Assembly (NCBI GenBank): GCA_013350335.1
Contig: CM023540.1
Coordinates: 60,338,195-60,402,194, forward strand
Direction of reading: 5' to 3'
DNA from: Chimonanthus salicifolius
Taxonomy: Eukaryota; Streptophyta; Magnoliopsida; Laurales; Calycanthaceae
DNA: 64,000 bases
The number at the start of each line of letters is the position of its first letter. Within the stretch, counting starts at the first letter, position 1. Below, one piece after another: positions 46,833-59,070 of the stretch. The notes below the pieces were generated by a model. The model was not told the origin of the DNA. It saw nothing but the letters and a program-made list of their open reading frames with translations, and did no database searches. Both the position numbers and the translations under genes were made by a program.

Positions 46833-48040
46833 ATGGATTTGAACTTGAAACAAAGGAGATGGATGGAGACTTTGAAAGACTATAATTTTGAACTCTCCTA
46901 TCATCCAGGAAAGGCGAATGTAGTAGCAGATGCTTTGAGTATGAAAAATCATTGTAAGGTAGCTTGTATAGTATCCTTACAATGGAATATGTTGAGTACG
47001 ATAGGTGAATTTGACCTACAATTGGTACAGTACCATAAACCAGTTCGGACACAGAGTGAAATCAGACAGCCACAACTTATTAGGCTTGTGTTGGAAACAC
47101 AACAAAGGGACCTAGAATCTATCAAAGTATTGACTCAGTTGATAGATGGGATTGACTTGAAGGATTGGAAGATCAGGACCGATGGAGGTCTAACATTCAA
47201 AGATAGATTATTTGTGCCAGAAACAGAGGATCGTAGAAGAATGGTACTCGATCACTGTCATCACTCTTGTTTCGCAGTACGTCCTGGAGGTGCTAAAATG
47301 TATCGTGATTTGCGACGTCAATTTTGGTGGAGTGGAATGAAGAATGACGTGGTAGATTTTATATCTAAGTGCTTGACTTTTCAGCAGGTAAAAGCGGAGC
47401 ACCAGAGACTGGGAGGAAAATTGCAACCTGTTGAAGTGTCTAGGTGAAAATGGGAGCATATCACCATAGATTTCGTTGTAAGTTTTCCTAAATCGTATAG
47501 GGGAAACAACTTGGTATGGGTGATAGTTGATAGATTGACTAAGTGTGCTCATTTTCTACTGATTAAAGTGATGCACTCCTTAGTGACTTTGAGTAAACAG
47601 TATATAAATGAAATAGTCAGACTACACAGAGTACCAGTAAGCATCGTATCGGATCATGATCAACAGTTTGTATCCAGATTTTGGCAGAGCCTCCAAAAAG
47701 AACTGGGTACATAGTTGTGTTTTAGCACAGCTTTTCACCCTCAAACGGATGGTCAGTCTGAGAGTACTATTCAGACTCTAGAAGATATGTTGAGAGCCTA
47801 CGTAATGGATATGCAGGAGGATCATCTTCCGTTGGTAGAATTTGTTTACAACAATAGTTTTCACTCTAGTATTCAAATGGCAGCATACGAACCTCTCTAT
47901 GGTAGACTATGCAGATCACCGTTATGCTGGACTGAAGTGGGAGATAAGGCATTGTTAGGGCCAGATACGGTTAGGGAGACATCAGAACAAGTTGAAGTTA
48001 TCAGACAACATCTCAAGATAGCACAGAGTTGACAAAAAAG
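46833..48040 (+). pseudogene. Element R copy 2: integrase
   Basis: RNase H end with YHPGKANVVADALS, then the HHCC module (CLTFQ, last Cys lost, as in copy 1). DDE core: first Asp in IDFVVSFPK (after a stop at 47446, where copy 1 has Trp), second in VSDHDQQF, Glu in LVEFVYNN. Stops at about 47446, 47713 and 48031 divide it into separate open stretches. Tekay-type integrase carries its chromodomain further on. Confidence 0.92.
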
Positions 48041-48518
48041 TTATGCCGACAGGAGGCACAGACCTCTGGAATTCTCAGTGGGTGACCATGTATTTCTTCG
48101 TGTTGCACCTCGTCATGGTGTTAGACGATTTGGTCGTAAAGGGAAGTTATCGCCAAGATAGATAGAACCCTTCGAGATCTTGGGTAAGATCATAGGAATG
48201 GTTTATCGTTTGGCTTTACCTCCAAGCTTGACCAAAGTTCATAATGTATTTCATGTGTCATTGCTAAGGAAATACGAACCAGATCCGTCACATGTGTTGA
48301 ATTTTAACGACATCGACATAATAGAGGACGTGACTTTTGATGAAAGGCCAGTAGAAATCCAAGCCACTAGAACTCTACAGCTCAGGAGAAAGACAATACC
48401 TCAAGTGAAAGTACTATGGAGGCATCATGGAGCAGATAACATGACATGGGAGCGTGAATCAATGATACAGGAGCTGTATCCCGATCTGTTCAAAAAAAAA
48501 TGTCCCACTTTTGATTGA
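48041..48518 (+). pseudogene. Element R copy 2: integrase C-terminus with chromodomain
   Basis: The conserved VHNVFHVSLLRKY block starts around residue 20 of the open stretch at 48180-48518. A chromodomain-like end follows: ERPVEI, then R.LRRKTIPQVKVLW, HHGADNMTWE and YPDLF. In chromoviruses this domain directs insertion to marked chromatin. The piece from 48041 to 48179 has frame breaks (a GDHVFLRVAP-like block is visible). Confidence 0.88.
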
Positions 48519-48540
48519 AAATTCAGGGCGAATTTTGTTT

Positions 48541-48553
48541 AAAGGGGGTAGGA
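48541..48553 (+). promoter_or_regulatory. Polypurine tract of element R
   Basis: AAAGGGGGTAGGA directly before the TGTAAT start of the 3' LTR. Confidence 0.9.
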
Positions 48554-51500
48554 TGTAATAACCCGACCCTTAATTAGAAAAATGACAAATTTTTAGAGCT
48601 ATTAACTCGGATTTGTGACCGATTAATGTAATAGAGTATAGAAAGAGCTTCCCGGAAAGGTATTATGTGACTCGATCAGAGCTCGTTTCCTTAGTGATCC
48701 AGCCCGACAAAGTTAGGAGGGCATTTTGGGCATTACTTAATATCTTTTGTTTTATATATAAAAATCATGAATGGTGTCTTGTAAACTTCTTGAGTGTGAA
48801 AGACCACTCTTCTTCTATATTCAGATCTTGAAATTCACACATATATTAAGCTTTTGAGTACGCTACTCAATGGTATTTCCAGAATTTCAGGAGAATTCCT
48901 CGAAACGTGTATTTTACACATGCTTTTATCTAAAAGCTCTGATTTTCAAGATACCCTGTATTCTGAAAATTGACAAACTCAGATCACCGTTGATCTGCAT
49001 TTTATCAAACTCTTTGACATTTTTAGAATGTCGAAATGAGTACTTTAAGCACTTGTTTCGAAGTGTCGAAATCACGGTGATTATAAGCCATCTATTTTAT
49101 TAAAACATTGACTTTGTGAAAAATACCCCATTTTCGGTGTCAAAACAAAAAGTGAAAGTTCTACCGTAAGTAAACCCCGTGTTCTCAACAAATCTGCGGT
49201 ATCGGATTTTCACGAATTACGGTCTAATATGGTCGAACAAAAAAAGGTTAAGGTAACAGTGAATTTTACTGTTGGTAAAAGATGAGATTTTTATCTGTCA
49301 ACAGTAACCAACAGTTGAGATACTGCCAACAAATCTAAGGGACAGAGTTCATACAGCCAATCTCAAATAGTGATTTTTAAACTCCTATAAATAGGTCTAC
49401 TCCGCTTACAATTAAACTCACAAATTCACAGATTTTTTTTTTCAGATTTTCTCTGCTACTGGGTGTTTACTATTGCTCTATAACTGCAATCTTAATTTTT
49501 CGGAGGATTTCTGTAAGTTTTTATTTTGAATTCATATTTTTAGTTTGTAAACCTCATTAAGAGAAAGTTAGATATTCAGTTTCGTTAGAAAATGCCTTAC
49601 GGTTTGCTCAATAAAAATCGGCGAAGAAAATACCCAAAATTAGAAAATCTGCCATTAACAGTAACTTTGCGGCGCACTGTTCAAGTGGAAGTTTGTCAGA
49701 ATGGCATTTTCGTAATTTTGGTGAACAGTACCAGTGGTGTTTTAGTAATTTTTTATGAATAGTACCTGATGACATTTTCGTAATTTGGTCAACAGTTCTA
49801 GTGGCATTTTCGTAAAAAATTGTGAACAGTGAACTGATGGTAAATTCGTAATTTTTATGAATAGTTCCCTATGGCATTTTCGTAATTTTGGTGAACAGTA
49901 CCAGTGGCATTTTCGTAATTTTATTATGAATAGTACCCGATGACATTTTCGTAATTTTGGTGAACAGTACCACTGGCATTTTCGTAAAAAATTTTAAATA
50001 GTTCTCAGGGATATTTTGGTAATTCTGGATATTTTTTTGGTACAAAAACGTTATTTTTTGGAAAGGTTTAAAAAATGAATTTTATGTTGTTTTAACTTAA
50101 AAATACTTATTTTAAACCACTTGTGGGTTTAGCTTTTGGTATTAAGCTCAGGGGCAAAATCGTAATTTTCATAAAATTGCAAAAAAAAACTCTATAAATG
50201 TATTGTCATGATATTCTAAACACTTAGGAATATATATTATGGCTATATAGTGTTATTATACATTATATTTACACTGTTTTACATTTTAAACAAATTACTG
50301 AAAAACACTCGCCAACCGAAGGTGAGAAGATTCAACCACACTATGTGTTTATTAAAATGCATCTCATTTTGCATTCAATATAATGTTTCTTGCACCATTA
50401 GCCCTACAGCAATAAATGGATGTCCGTGGTCATTTTTATTGACGGAAAGGATGTGATTGGATTAGAATGCGATGTCGACATTATTCACACGTAAGGAGGT
50501 GATTATGAGTTTCTACATATGAAACGTGAACATGAGAGTGTTTTGGAATGTCGAGATCTAGCCATCCTAAAACAAAGTACGGAACTCACTTATTCCTAGA
50601 GACTAGTTGGTATTGTGATGTTGGTGATCTAATGATAGATCAGGTATCCAACTGTGATTCCGATAGAAATATGCATTTTGTGTATAACTGTGTATATTGT
50701 GGGATAATTAATCTATGCGATAAATAATAAGCATAGGGTAAACGTACCCGATTGGAGAGAACGGCAACACTTATCTGTGTTATAATATAACCCATTGGTG
50801 GTCTTTTAATCTGTGTTTAGTTTTTCCAGCATAGTATAGTTAAATACTGATTGCTGATATTTGTATTATGATTCATGAGGGAGGGCTTAGGAATCTATGT
50901 TAGCTGAGTGAGGTTATTATGATCATATGTATGAGAGATATTATGTGGGTTGACAATTATGTTTAAATCCATGTGTTGATGTGCATAGTGATTGATGTAT
51001 TGTGCATATCAAATTACCTCACACCAATGTATGAAGTACCTAACTCGTGGAGGGCATTGGTACGAGGTGTATTTAAAATACGGGTTGTATGAAGCACTGA
51101 GCATGAATTTGCCTGCGCTGTAGGAAACGTATTACTCACGACTAGGGAAGAGCCGTAGACGTCGTTTGGTGGGAGTCTCTTTTCGAGAAAAGAAGGGCAT
51201 TTCACGGTAGATAACTATGTTGACATTATTCTACATGATATCTGAGTGTATAAACTATCGTTTGATAACATGTTTATTATGTTGATAATATGCTTTAATA
51301 TCTACAACTTTCTGTTGTTTTCTCTTCACTGAGCTTGTAAAGCTCACACCCCTTACAAAACAAGAAATCCGGGGGACGAAGGACAGGAGGTTCTTTAGCT
51401 GCAGTAAAGGGTGGAAACCCTTTAGTTATCTACCCAATGTTGGGATCTTATATTTAACTTATTAGACGTTGTACGTATGAACATGCAATTTAATAAACCC

Positions 51501-51922
51501 TTTATGGTGTTCGTTTGAGACACTGTAGGATGTAATAAAGTCTACTTTGTTTCTGATATGCAACTCTGATGTTGATGGCATTGATTGATGGTAAATGTTA
51601 GGTAGATCATGTGTGACATTTTCTACTTGGATTTTTCTAAGAGGTCAAGCTATGGAGTTTGGTTAGTAGTTTATCCACATACTATGCGTCGAGGTGGAAT
51701 CTGTTAAGGTTTTGGGTCTTAAGCGGGGCCATGGTGATCCCTCCATCTGCTTGGGATTCTTACCGGCTAAGTATGGTTTGATCCGAGGCTGCCAAATGTC
51801 AGATCCAAACTTGGTCATATGAGATGTTAAGTCTATGTATTAAAATGATTTCGGCAAAGGCTCAGTATTGTGTTAAAAAAAAAAATCTCACGTCAGTAGG
51901 CCTGGAGGGTCGGGGCATGAAA
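48554..51922 (+). mobile_element. 3' LTR of element R
   Basis: TGTAATAACCCG to GCATGAAA (expected TGACA, one mutation), 3369 bases. TATA box at 49386-49393, about nine minisatellite units at 49690-50000, donor-like GTGAG at 50322-50326 and an uninterrupted TTAGG site at 50887-50891. The TSD AAAGT follows. Confidence 0.95.
49690..50000 (+). repeat. Minisatellite in 3' LTR of element R (about 9 units)
   Basis: Imperfect units of about 31-37 bases with GGCATTTTCGTAATTTT and GAACAGTACC or GAATAGTACC words. It lies about 300 bases after the TATA box, so it would be in the transcript leader. Confidence 0.88.
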
Positions 51923-52579
51923 AAAGTTGTGAATCTTGTTTTATTAATAAATATGAACTATATTTTAGATCTTTACGTGAACTTCAGATCTAGGCCTTTT
52001 ACTTTGTTTACATATCTTGAGTGATGAGCAGTCTATTCCAAACAACCACATTTTCTGTTAGTGCACATTTAATTTCAATTATTTATTTTCATGCAATTTA
52101 ATGTTCTATCTTTTAATTATGTTAAATCTTATGTTTATTGTGTAATAGTTGTTTTAACCCAAATTCTTGTATAAATCTAATCTTTAATTCTGTAACTCTA
52201 AAACTCATTCTTTAAATTGTTTAATTCATTTTTTTAATTCTTTCATTCTCTCTCTCTTAAATCACTCTATCTCAAAGATCCATTCAATTAAAGTTAGGAG
52301 GATGTGTAAATAATTTTGTAACTTGAAATCCTAAACATGATTAAGGCTAAAAGTTGATTCACCATTTTAGAATTAGAAATCACACATCTTATTTACTGAT
52401 TCTCCAAGTTAGATACATAACTCATATAATGATTTAATTTCTTAAAAACAACTCATTTTTAGAGGACATTAATTTAAACTCATATACTTTGAGATTTTCC
52501 ATTGGGTTCGACCTCGCTCTCACAATACTATACTATGAATGGTTCGTGCGCTTGCGAGAATTACAAATTTAAAACATTA
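51923..52579 (+). mobile_element. Athila-type 5' LTR, segment 3
   Basis: Continuation of the Athila LTR after element R, beginning with its TSD copy. It matches the 3' LTR from 63497 to the window end and continues past it to about 52579, shortly before the PBS. The LTR end is placed at ACATTA, which reads ACATCA in the duplicated piece (near 42606). Confidence 0.9.
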
Positions 52580-52588
52580 ATAAGTTTT

Positions 52589-52606
52589 TGGCGCTATTGC
52601 CGTGGA
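52589..52606 (+). promoter_or_regulatory. Primer-binding site of the Athila element (tRNA-Asp type)
   Basis: TGGCGCTATTGCCGTGGA resembles the TGGCGCCGTTGCCGGGGA site usual in Athila/Tat elements, with three differences. It starts about ten bases after the LTR end. Confidence 0.88.
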
Positions 52607-53965
52607 AAATCTTTAAATTATGTCCTTTTTAAATATTAATTATTGTTAGGAAAAAATGTTATTTCTGGAAAGTTCTATTTTTGGCAACTTTTTAAAAATG
52701 GAAACTTTTTCTATTTTTGGAAAGTTACCTTAAATAAGAAATTATTTAAAATCTCAGTTATTTGAATCAAATTATTATTGGAAAGTTTCTATTTTTTGAA
52801 TAATCTATTTTTGGTAATTAATCTATTTTTGGAAACCTTCCAATTTCAGAAAAATTTCCAAACTTAGAACTTTTCTAAAACTTAGAAATTCTATCTAACT
52901 TATGTAATCTTCAAAATAAGATATCAAATCTTGGGATTCATTGAAAAAAAATTTTATGGTGATCTTTGATTTAATTCCCATAATCTTGTCATAATTTGGA
53001 ATTCTTGTTTATAGTTTATATCACATCCCCTTCTTTAATATATATTAGGAACAATTATTTTAGCTTAGGAATCACGCATTCTTTGATTTAGACTCTACAT
53101 CACAGTTTGCGTGTGTTGTTTTACAGGATGCGTGCTTGAAAATTGCTTAAAGATTGCTTGCAAAGTGCTTGAAAATTGCTTAAAAAAATTTGCTATGTAA
53201 CATGCAAGCTAGGCTAAGGTGAGTGCCTAAATCATTTTATTTTAATTTTCAATTTTATCATGCATTCATATCGAAATTTTCTAGGATGTTCTTTAATTCA
53301 ATTGCATATTCAAATTGCTCATGCATTTTAGAATGTTAGATTCTTGCATTAGTAAGATTTTTTTTTTTATTATTTTGCATATTTGCTTGATGTTTGTGTG
53401 ATAAAATAGGATTGCATTCACAATATCTAGAAAAATAAAATAGTAAAATGGTTCGTGCATCTCCTAATAAAATCAATTAAGGAACCATTAGGCTAGATTT
53501 TTAGGGTTTCATGCTTAATAGGAACATTTTTTAATTCAAATCAAATTTTGGAACCAATGACTAGTTTATCTTTAAGAATGGTGTCTAAGGTTAGTTTTGT
53601 CACCAAGGCATTGTGGTTGAGCATGACCTAAGGATAAGCTGGGAAGAGATGTCGTGTGCTCCTCACTTCCCTGGGAACTTACCTGGCTATCTTGTGGTTG
53701 AACTCTCATTGGAAACGTAGATTATTTGGAGAAAAATTTAGAAGCAAGTGTAGATACAATTTTCAGGGTATTCAATAAAAAATTTGATTGCATTAGTTCA
53801 ATTTAAATTTAGATCTAGGCATTTTTTTGTGTGAATTTGTTTTAGCGTGTATGATCGTGTCTGTGTATGCATAATTGGTAATGTAACTCCTCTAATCGCT
53901 TGGTTAGTGTTACACTTCCCGTCAAAACAACGATTGTTGCGTCCAAAGCTCAGTACAGCCCAGTC
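52607..53965 (+). other. Athila element untranslated leader
   Basis: About 1.36 kb without coding signal, AT-rich. It has several CTATTTTTGGAAA-like words (52670-52860) and a local GCTTGAAAATTGCTTA duplication (53137-53185). A long leader before gag is usual for Athila elements. Confidence 0.65.
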
Positions 53966-55440
53966 ATGGACATAGATGATTCACCTACTTCACCATCATC
54001 ATCAACCTCATCTACTCCTCCATCAGCTCCCATGACAGAAAAAATTGCGGAGAAAACTCTCCAAGATTACTTCTCACTAGTCTCAGCCAATTCACCATCA
54101 GGTATAGTTGTACCTGCAACCAATGTTACCTTTGAACTTAAGCCAGGACTCTTACATCTACTACCAACCTTTCATGGTCTTGATAGAGAAGATCCGTACC
54201 TCCATGTGAAAGAATTCTTAGAGATCTGTGCCACCATTAAAATCCAAGGAATTACTGATGAATCTATTAAACTTTGATTATTTCATTTTTCTCTTAAAGA
54301 AAAAGTGAAATTATGGCTAAATACTTTACTTGCGAATACCATCACCACTTGGAATCAGCTAGTTAAAAAAATTTTGAATAAGTTTTTCTTAGTATAAAAA
54401 ACAAACGTTCTCAAGAAAGAAATGATAAACTTCATTCAAAAGGAGAGTGGGCAATTCTGTGAAGCATGGGAAAGATTTAAAGAAATATTTACAAAATGCC
54501 CCCATCATGGTTTTGTAACATGGAGACTTGTCCAATTTTTCTACGATGGTTTGACCACATCAACCCATCAAATGCTTGAGTCTATGAAACATGGGGACTT
54601 TTTGAAGCTAACTGAAAACAATGGATGGACATTCCTAAAAAGATTGGCGGGAAATTCTCAACGATGGGATTTTTCTAAGAAAGATATTTTAGCACAAATC
54701 TCAAAAGAAGGGGATTTGTACGAAGTCAGTAGTGATTTTGACGTTAAGTTAGCAATCGTAAACCTAACGAAAAAGTCGACTCATTAGTAATGACTCAGGT
54801 GATGAATCCATCAATAAAACCAAATACTGAATTTTGTGTCATGTATTCTAGTCCAGGACACACTGCTCAAAATTGCTCTTCCCTAGAATCAAATTCTAAG
54901 TGATCAACTGAACAAGTAAATGCACTCAATAATTTTGGAAGACAGCAAGGAATCTCGTTCTTTGCTATATATAATCTTAATTGGCAAAATCATCCCAATT
55001 TTTCTTGGCGATAGAATCAACCTCCAATGAATCAAAACTTTCCTCAATGTCAAAATCAGTCATTTCAACCACCTCCATATCAGCCACCACCTCAAAATCA
55101 GCCATACCATCCATCCCAGCCATCCCAATCAAATCAGTGTTATCCATCACAACAATGTAAGCCTTCGGTTGAGGATACGTTGCAGTAATTCATGCAATCT
55201 ACTCAGCAGGCTACACACAAGCTTGAAACACAGCTTGGACAATTAGCCACTGCTATTGGTGATAGGGAATAAGGCAAATTTCCCAGTCAACCTATTATAA
55301 ATCCTAAGGGAAAGTATGAAGTTTCATCATTCAAACCAGATGATGTTAAATCAATTACTACATTGAGATCAGGGAAACAGGTAGATAACAAAGTGGAAAT
55401 GCCTAAAGAATCAATCAATGATCAATCAAAGTAATCAGAT
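53966..55440 (+). pseudogene. Athila element Gag
   Basis: The first in-frame ATG is at 53966 (MDIDDSPTSP), although the frame is open from 53900. The capsid region TFHGLDREDPYLHVKEFLE is followed after a stop (54275) by LFHFSLKEKVKLWLN, then 54422-54787 with CEAWERFKEIFTKCPHHG, a block typical of Athila/Tat Gag. A zinc-knuckle-like CVMYSSPGHTAQNC near 54835 has lost its second Cys. A Gln/Pro-rich tail (PPPYQPPPQNQ) and LETQLGQLATAI follow. At least six stops are present. Confidence 0.9.
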
Positions 55441-55719
55441 GACTCATTGAGTTCATCCCCTGTCCAAAATCCTTCGAATTTATCTGCTAAAAATATTTTC
55501 ACCAAGGACTCCATATCCTCATAGGTTATCCACAAAACAAGAGATACCTTATGGTGACATACTAGACGTTTTTAAACATGTCAGCATCAATATCCCTCTA
55601 TTGGATGCCATCAATCAGTTACATTCGTATGCCAAATTTCTCAAAGACCTATGTACAGTGAAACGGAGAACCAATGTTCCCACAAAGGCTTTCTTAGCAG
55701 AAAATACGAGTGCACTGCT

Positions 55720-56194
55720 CTAACAAACATTTCCAATCAAGCATAAGGATCCTGGATGTCCAACGATTGCTTGTACAATTGGTACATACATAATTGACAG
55801 GGCATTATTAGATCTTGGAACTAGTGTCAGCCTATTGCCATATTCTCTCTATGAGCAGTTAGGTTTGGGAGAATTAAAACCTAATTCTATCACACTACAA
55901 TTAATTGATCGCTCAATAAAAATCTCCAGATGTGTGATAGAAGACGTTCGAGTTAAGGTTGACAATTTCTACTTCCCTGTAGATTTTGTGGTATTGGATA
56001 CACAATCAACTCAGGACGATAATGGACATATCCCAATCATTCTTGGACAACCATTTCTAGCCACTGCAAAAGTAGTAATCAATTACCAAAATGGTATGCT
56101 TAGATTATCATTTGGAAATTTGACAACTGAACTCAATGTTTTTGGCCTTTGTCGAAAACCTCTTTGCATGGATGATCCATTTGAGGTTAAGTAA
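55720..56194 (+). pseudogene. Athila element protease
   Basis: ALLDLGTSVSLLPYSLYEQL, the lineage-typical form of the active site (D-L-G-T/A), spans about 55803-55862; the frame is open from the Met inside it to 56194. IILGQPFLATAKVVI is the conserved second half of the domain. Upstream, 55500-55720 reads as linker with stops. Confidence 0.9.
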
Positions 56195-56293
56195 ATTCAG
56201 AGTTCAGTTGATGAATTTTTCCTTCACTCCATTTGCAATGATCAATTCGAAAAATCACTGTCTATCTTAGACAAGGATTTAAATTTCAATGAA

Positions 56294-57549
56294 GTGGATG
56301 TTATCTTTAAATTTGAACCTCTTTCTGTCAATCCATCAATGTCAGACCTATCTATCGTGAAGCCACCAAAATTAGAACTCAAAGATCTTCCTGAAACTCT
56401 CAAATATTCATATCTTGGACCTTCAAACACATTGCCATTTATCATAGCTTCAGACTTAACTTCTGAGCAGGAGTATAAACTTTTGACTATTTTAAGAGAT
56501 CATCATGAAGCTATAGGATGGTTCATTGCCGATCTCAAAAGAATTAGCCCTTTTGTGGTCATGCACAAAATTTATATGGAAGAAAATTCCAAAATATCTA
56601 GGGAACCACAAAGACAGTTAAATCCAGCAATCCAGGAAGTAGTGAGAGCTGAAATTTTGAAACTTCTCGAAGCTGGAATCATTTACCCAATTTCAGATGG
56701 TACATGGGTATGTTCAATCCAAGTTGTCCCGAAAAAGTCTGGTGTCACAGTAATAAAAAATGAGGAAATGAGTTAGTTCCAACACACGTTCAAATGGGTT
56801 GGAGAGTTTGTATTGATTACCGGAAGCTAAACACTGCCACCCGAAAAGATCATTTACCTCTTCCATTCATTGATCAGATACTTGAACGTTTAGCCGGTCA
56901 TGCATTTTATTGTTTCCTTGATGGTTATTCCTACTATAACCAGATCTATGTTGCTCCTGAGGATTAGGAGAAAACATTCACCTGTCCATTCGGTACGTTC
57001 GCCTATCGTCGTATGCTTTTCGGACTTTATAATGCACCTGGCACCTTTCAAAGGTGCATGATCAGTATTTTCTCCGACATGGTAGAACATTTCCTAGAAG
57101 GTTTTATGGATGATTTCTCAGTCTTTGGATCAACTTTTGACCAATGCCTGCACCATCTAACCCTTGTGTTAGTCAGGTGCAAAGAAATGAACTTAGTACT
57201 CAATTGGGAAAAATGTCACTTTATGGTGAAATCAGGAATAGTACTTGGGCACATCATCTCAGAAAAAGGAATTGAAGTGGATAAAGCCAAAGTTAACCTA
57301 ATCTCTAATTTACCAAAGCCACAAACTGTTAAAAAGATTAGGTCATTCTTAAGTCATGCTGAATTTTATGGAAGGTTTATCAAAGGATTCAGTGATATAT
57401 CAAGACCTCTCTGTAGAATCCTGACCAAGGATGCCATTTTCAATTTTAATGAAAAATGTGTCATAGCCTTTGAAAATTTGAAACCTGCCTTGACTTCTGC
57501 TCCAATCATACAGCCACTTGATTTGTTTGTACCTTTTGAAATTATGTAA
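56294..57549 (+). pseudogene. Athila element reverse transcriptase
   Basis: 56294-56776 is the linker and RT start (LPETLKYSYLG, AIGWFIADLK, VVPKKSGVTV). After a stop and one or more breaks come [24 protein letters not shown] (then a stop) and FGLYNAPGTFQRCM. 57013-57549 holds the catalytic FMDDFSVFG and the FLSHAEFYGRFIKGFSDI block. The order and wording are typical of Athila elements. Confidence 0.93.
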
Positions 57550-57960
57550 GATGCCTCTAACTATGCAGTAGGAGCCGTGTTAGGACAAAAAATGAACAAA
57601 TTACCTCATGTTATCTACTATGTTAGCAAAACGTTGAATGACGCTCAACTTCATTATTCCACCATGGAAAAAGGAGCTGTTAGCAGTCGTATTTGCGCTA
57701 GACAATTTTGATCTTACTTAGTGGGTTTGAAGGTCGTTATCTATTCAGATCACGCTGCACTCAAGTATCTTCTGTCTAAGAAAGATGCTATGTCTCGCCT
57801 GATCTGATGGATACTTTTGCTACGAGAATTTGATATTGAAATTCGAGACAAAAAAGGTTCTGAAAATGTGGTAGCAGACCATTTGTCTTGATTAGTAATT
57901 ACGATCATTGAAGATAATCATCCTATCACTGAGTCCTTCCCTAACGAGCAACTCATGTCT
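57550..57960 (+). pseudogene. Athila element RNase H
   Basis: DASNYAVGAVLGQK, VIYYVSKTLNDAQLHYSTMEK, then SDHAALKYLLSKKDA and ENVVADHLS in shifted frames. Three or more stops or frameshifts are present, for example near 57690 and 57800. Confidence 0.88.
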
Positions 57961-58409
57961 TTTCCCAAGTACCATGGTTCGCAGACATTGTTAATTATCT
58001 TGTGACTAGTCAAATGCCTCCTCATTGGACTAAAAAAGATAGAGTTAAATTTCTGGCACAAGTCAAAAAATTCATTTGGGATGATCCATATCTATTTAAG
58101 CATTGTGTGGACCAAATTTTCGTCGTTGTGTTCCTGAAAAAGAACAACAAAGTGCCATAAGTTTCTGTCATGATCAAGCATGTGGAGGCCATTTCAGTGC
58201 TAAAAAAACAACTGCAAAAATCTTTTAGTGTGGATTTTACTTGCCCTCCATGTTTCGTGATACCCATACCTTCTGTGTTTCATGTGATAGATGTAAAAAA
58301 TTAGGAAGTATATCCTGTCGGAACATGATGCCTTTAAACCCAATCTTAATTGTCGAACTTTCGATGTTTGGGGCATTGATTTCGTGGGACCTTTTCCTAA
58401 TTCTTTTAG

Positions 58410-58479
<70 letters not shown>

Positions 58480-59070
58480 TTGTAGGAGTTGACTATGTAT
58501 CAAAATGGGTAGAAGTAGTGGCATGCAAAACCAATGATCACAAGGTTGTCACTCATTTCTTGAAAGAAAATATATTTTCTAGATTTGGAATTCCACAAAT
58601 TATCATCAGTGATGGTGGTAAGTATTTTTGTAATCGCCCATTCGAAAAATTGATAAAATCATATGGGGTGATTCACAATGTAGCTATCCTCTATCATCCC
58701 GAAACAAGTGGACAAGTGGAAATATCATATAGAGAAATAAACATATCCTTGAGAAGACAGTCGATCCATCTCTGAAGGGCTGGTCTTCCAGACTCACTGA
58801 TGCACTATGGGCTTATCGAAATGCGTTCAAGACATCCATAGGAATGTCACCCTATCACTTAGTGTATGGAAAGGCATATCATCTTCTAGTCGAAATAGAA
58901 CACAAAGCCTATTGTACAATTCTAGGTTGCATCTTTTTCCTAGAAAATTGAAATCCAAATGGTCCAGTCCATTCATCGTCACAGCCGTATTTACATATGG
59001 TGCCATCCAGATCAAGCATCCTAAAAATGGTCATCTTTTCAAAGTCAATGGTCAACGTCTGAAACCATTT
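57961..59070 (+). pseudogene. Athila element integrase, split by a TA microsatellite
   Basis: Zinc-binding part around 58180-58310 (CGGHFSAKKT and VSCDRCKK). The core starts with FDVWGIDFVGPFPNSF (first Asp), is then interrupted by a 66-base TA run, and resumes with VGVDYVSKWVEVVACK. The second Asp is in ISDGGKYFCN, and the Glu in the [11 protein letters not shown] region. A frameshift near 58750 precedes [17 protein letters not shown]. The end ([11 protein letters not shown]) is at 59070. Confidence 0.9.
58412..58477 (+). repeat. TA microsatellite inside integrase
   Basis: 66 bases of uninterrupted TA (33 units) between the PFPNSFSN and VGVDYVSKW blocks of the integrase core. Confidence 0.97.

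Larger units (their letters stand above)
30564..51922 (+). mobile_element. Element R: Tekay-type Ty3/gypsy element with a tandemly duplicated interior
   Basis: 5' LTR (30564-37115, split by LTR G), interior copy 1 (37116-40959), LTR fragment H (40960-41446), end of an R LTR (41447-41952), Athila LTR piece (41953-42617), end of an R LTR (42618-42933), interior copy 2 (42934-48553), 3' LTR (48554-51922). TSD AAAGT is at 30559-30563 and 51923-51927, and again at 41953-41957 after the inner R LTR end. A chromodomain at the end of copy 2 supports the chromovirus call. Both interiors are inactive. Confidence 0.9.

Noticed and set aside
58241..58524. Frames on both strands with long Ile-Tyr runs
   Set aside because: They are translations of the TA microsatellite inside integrase.
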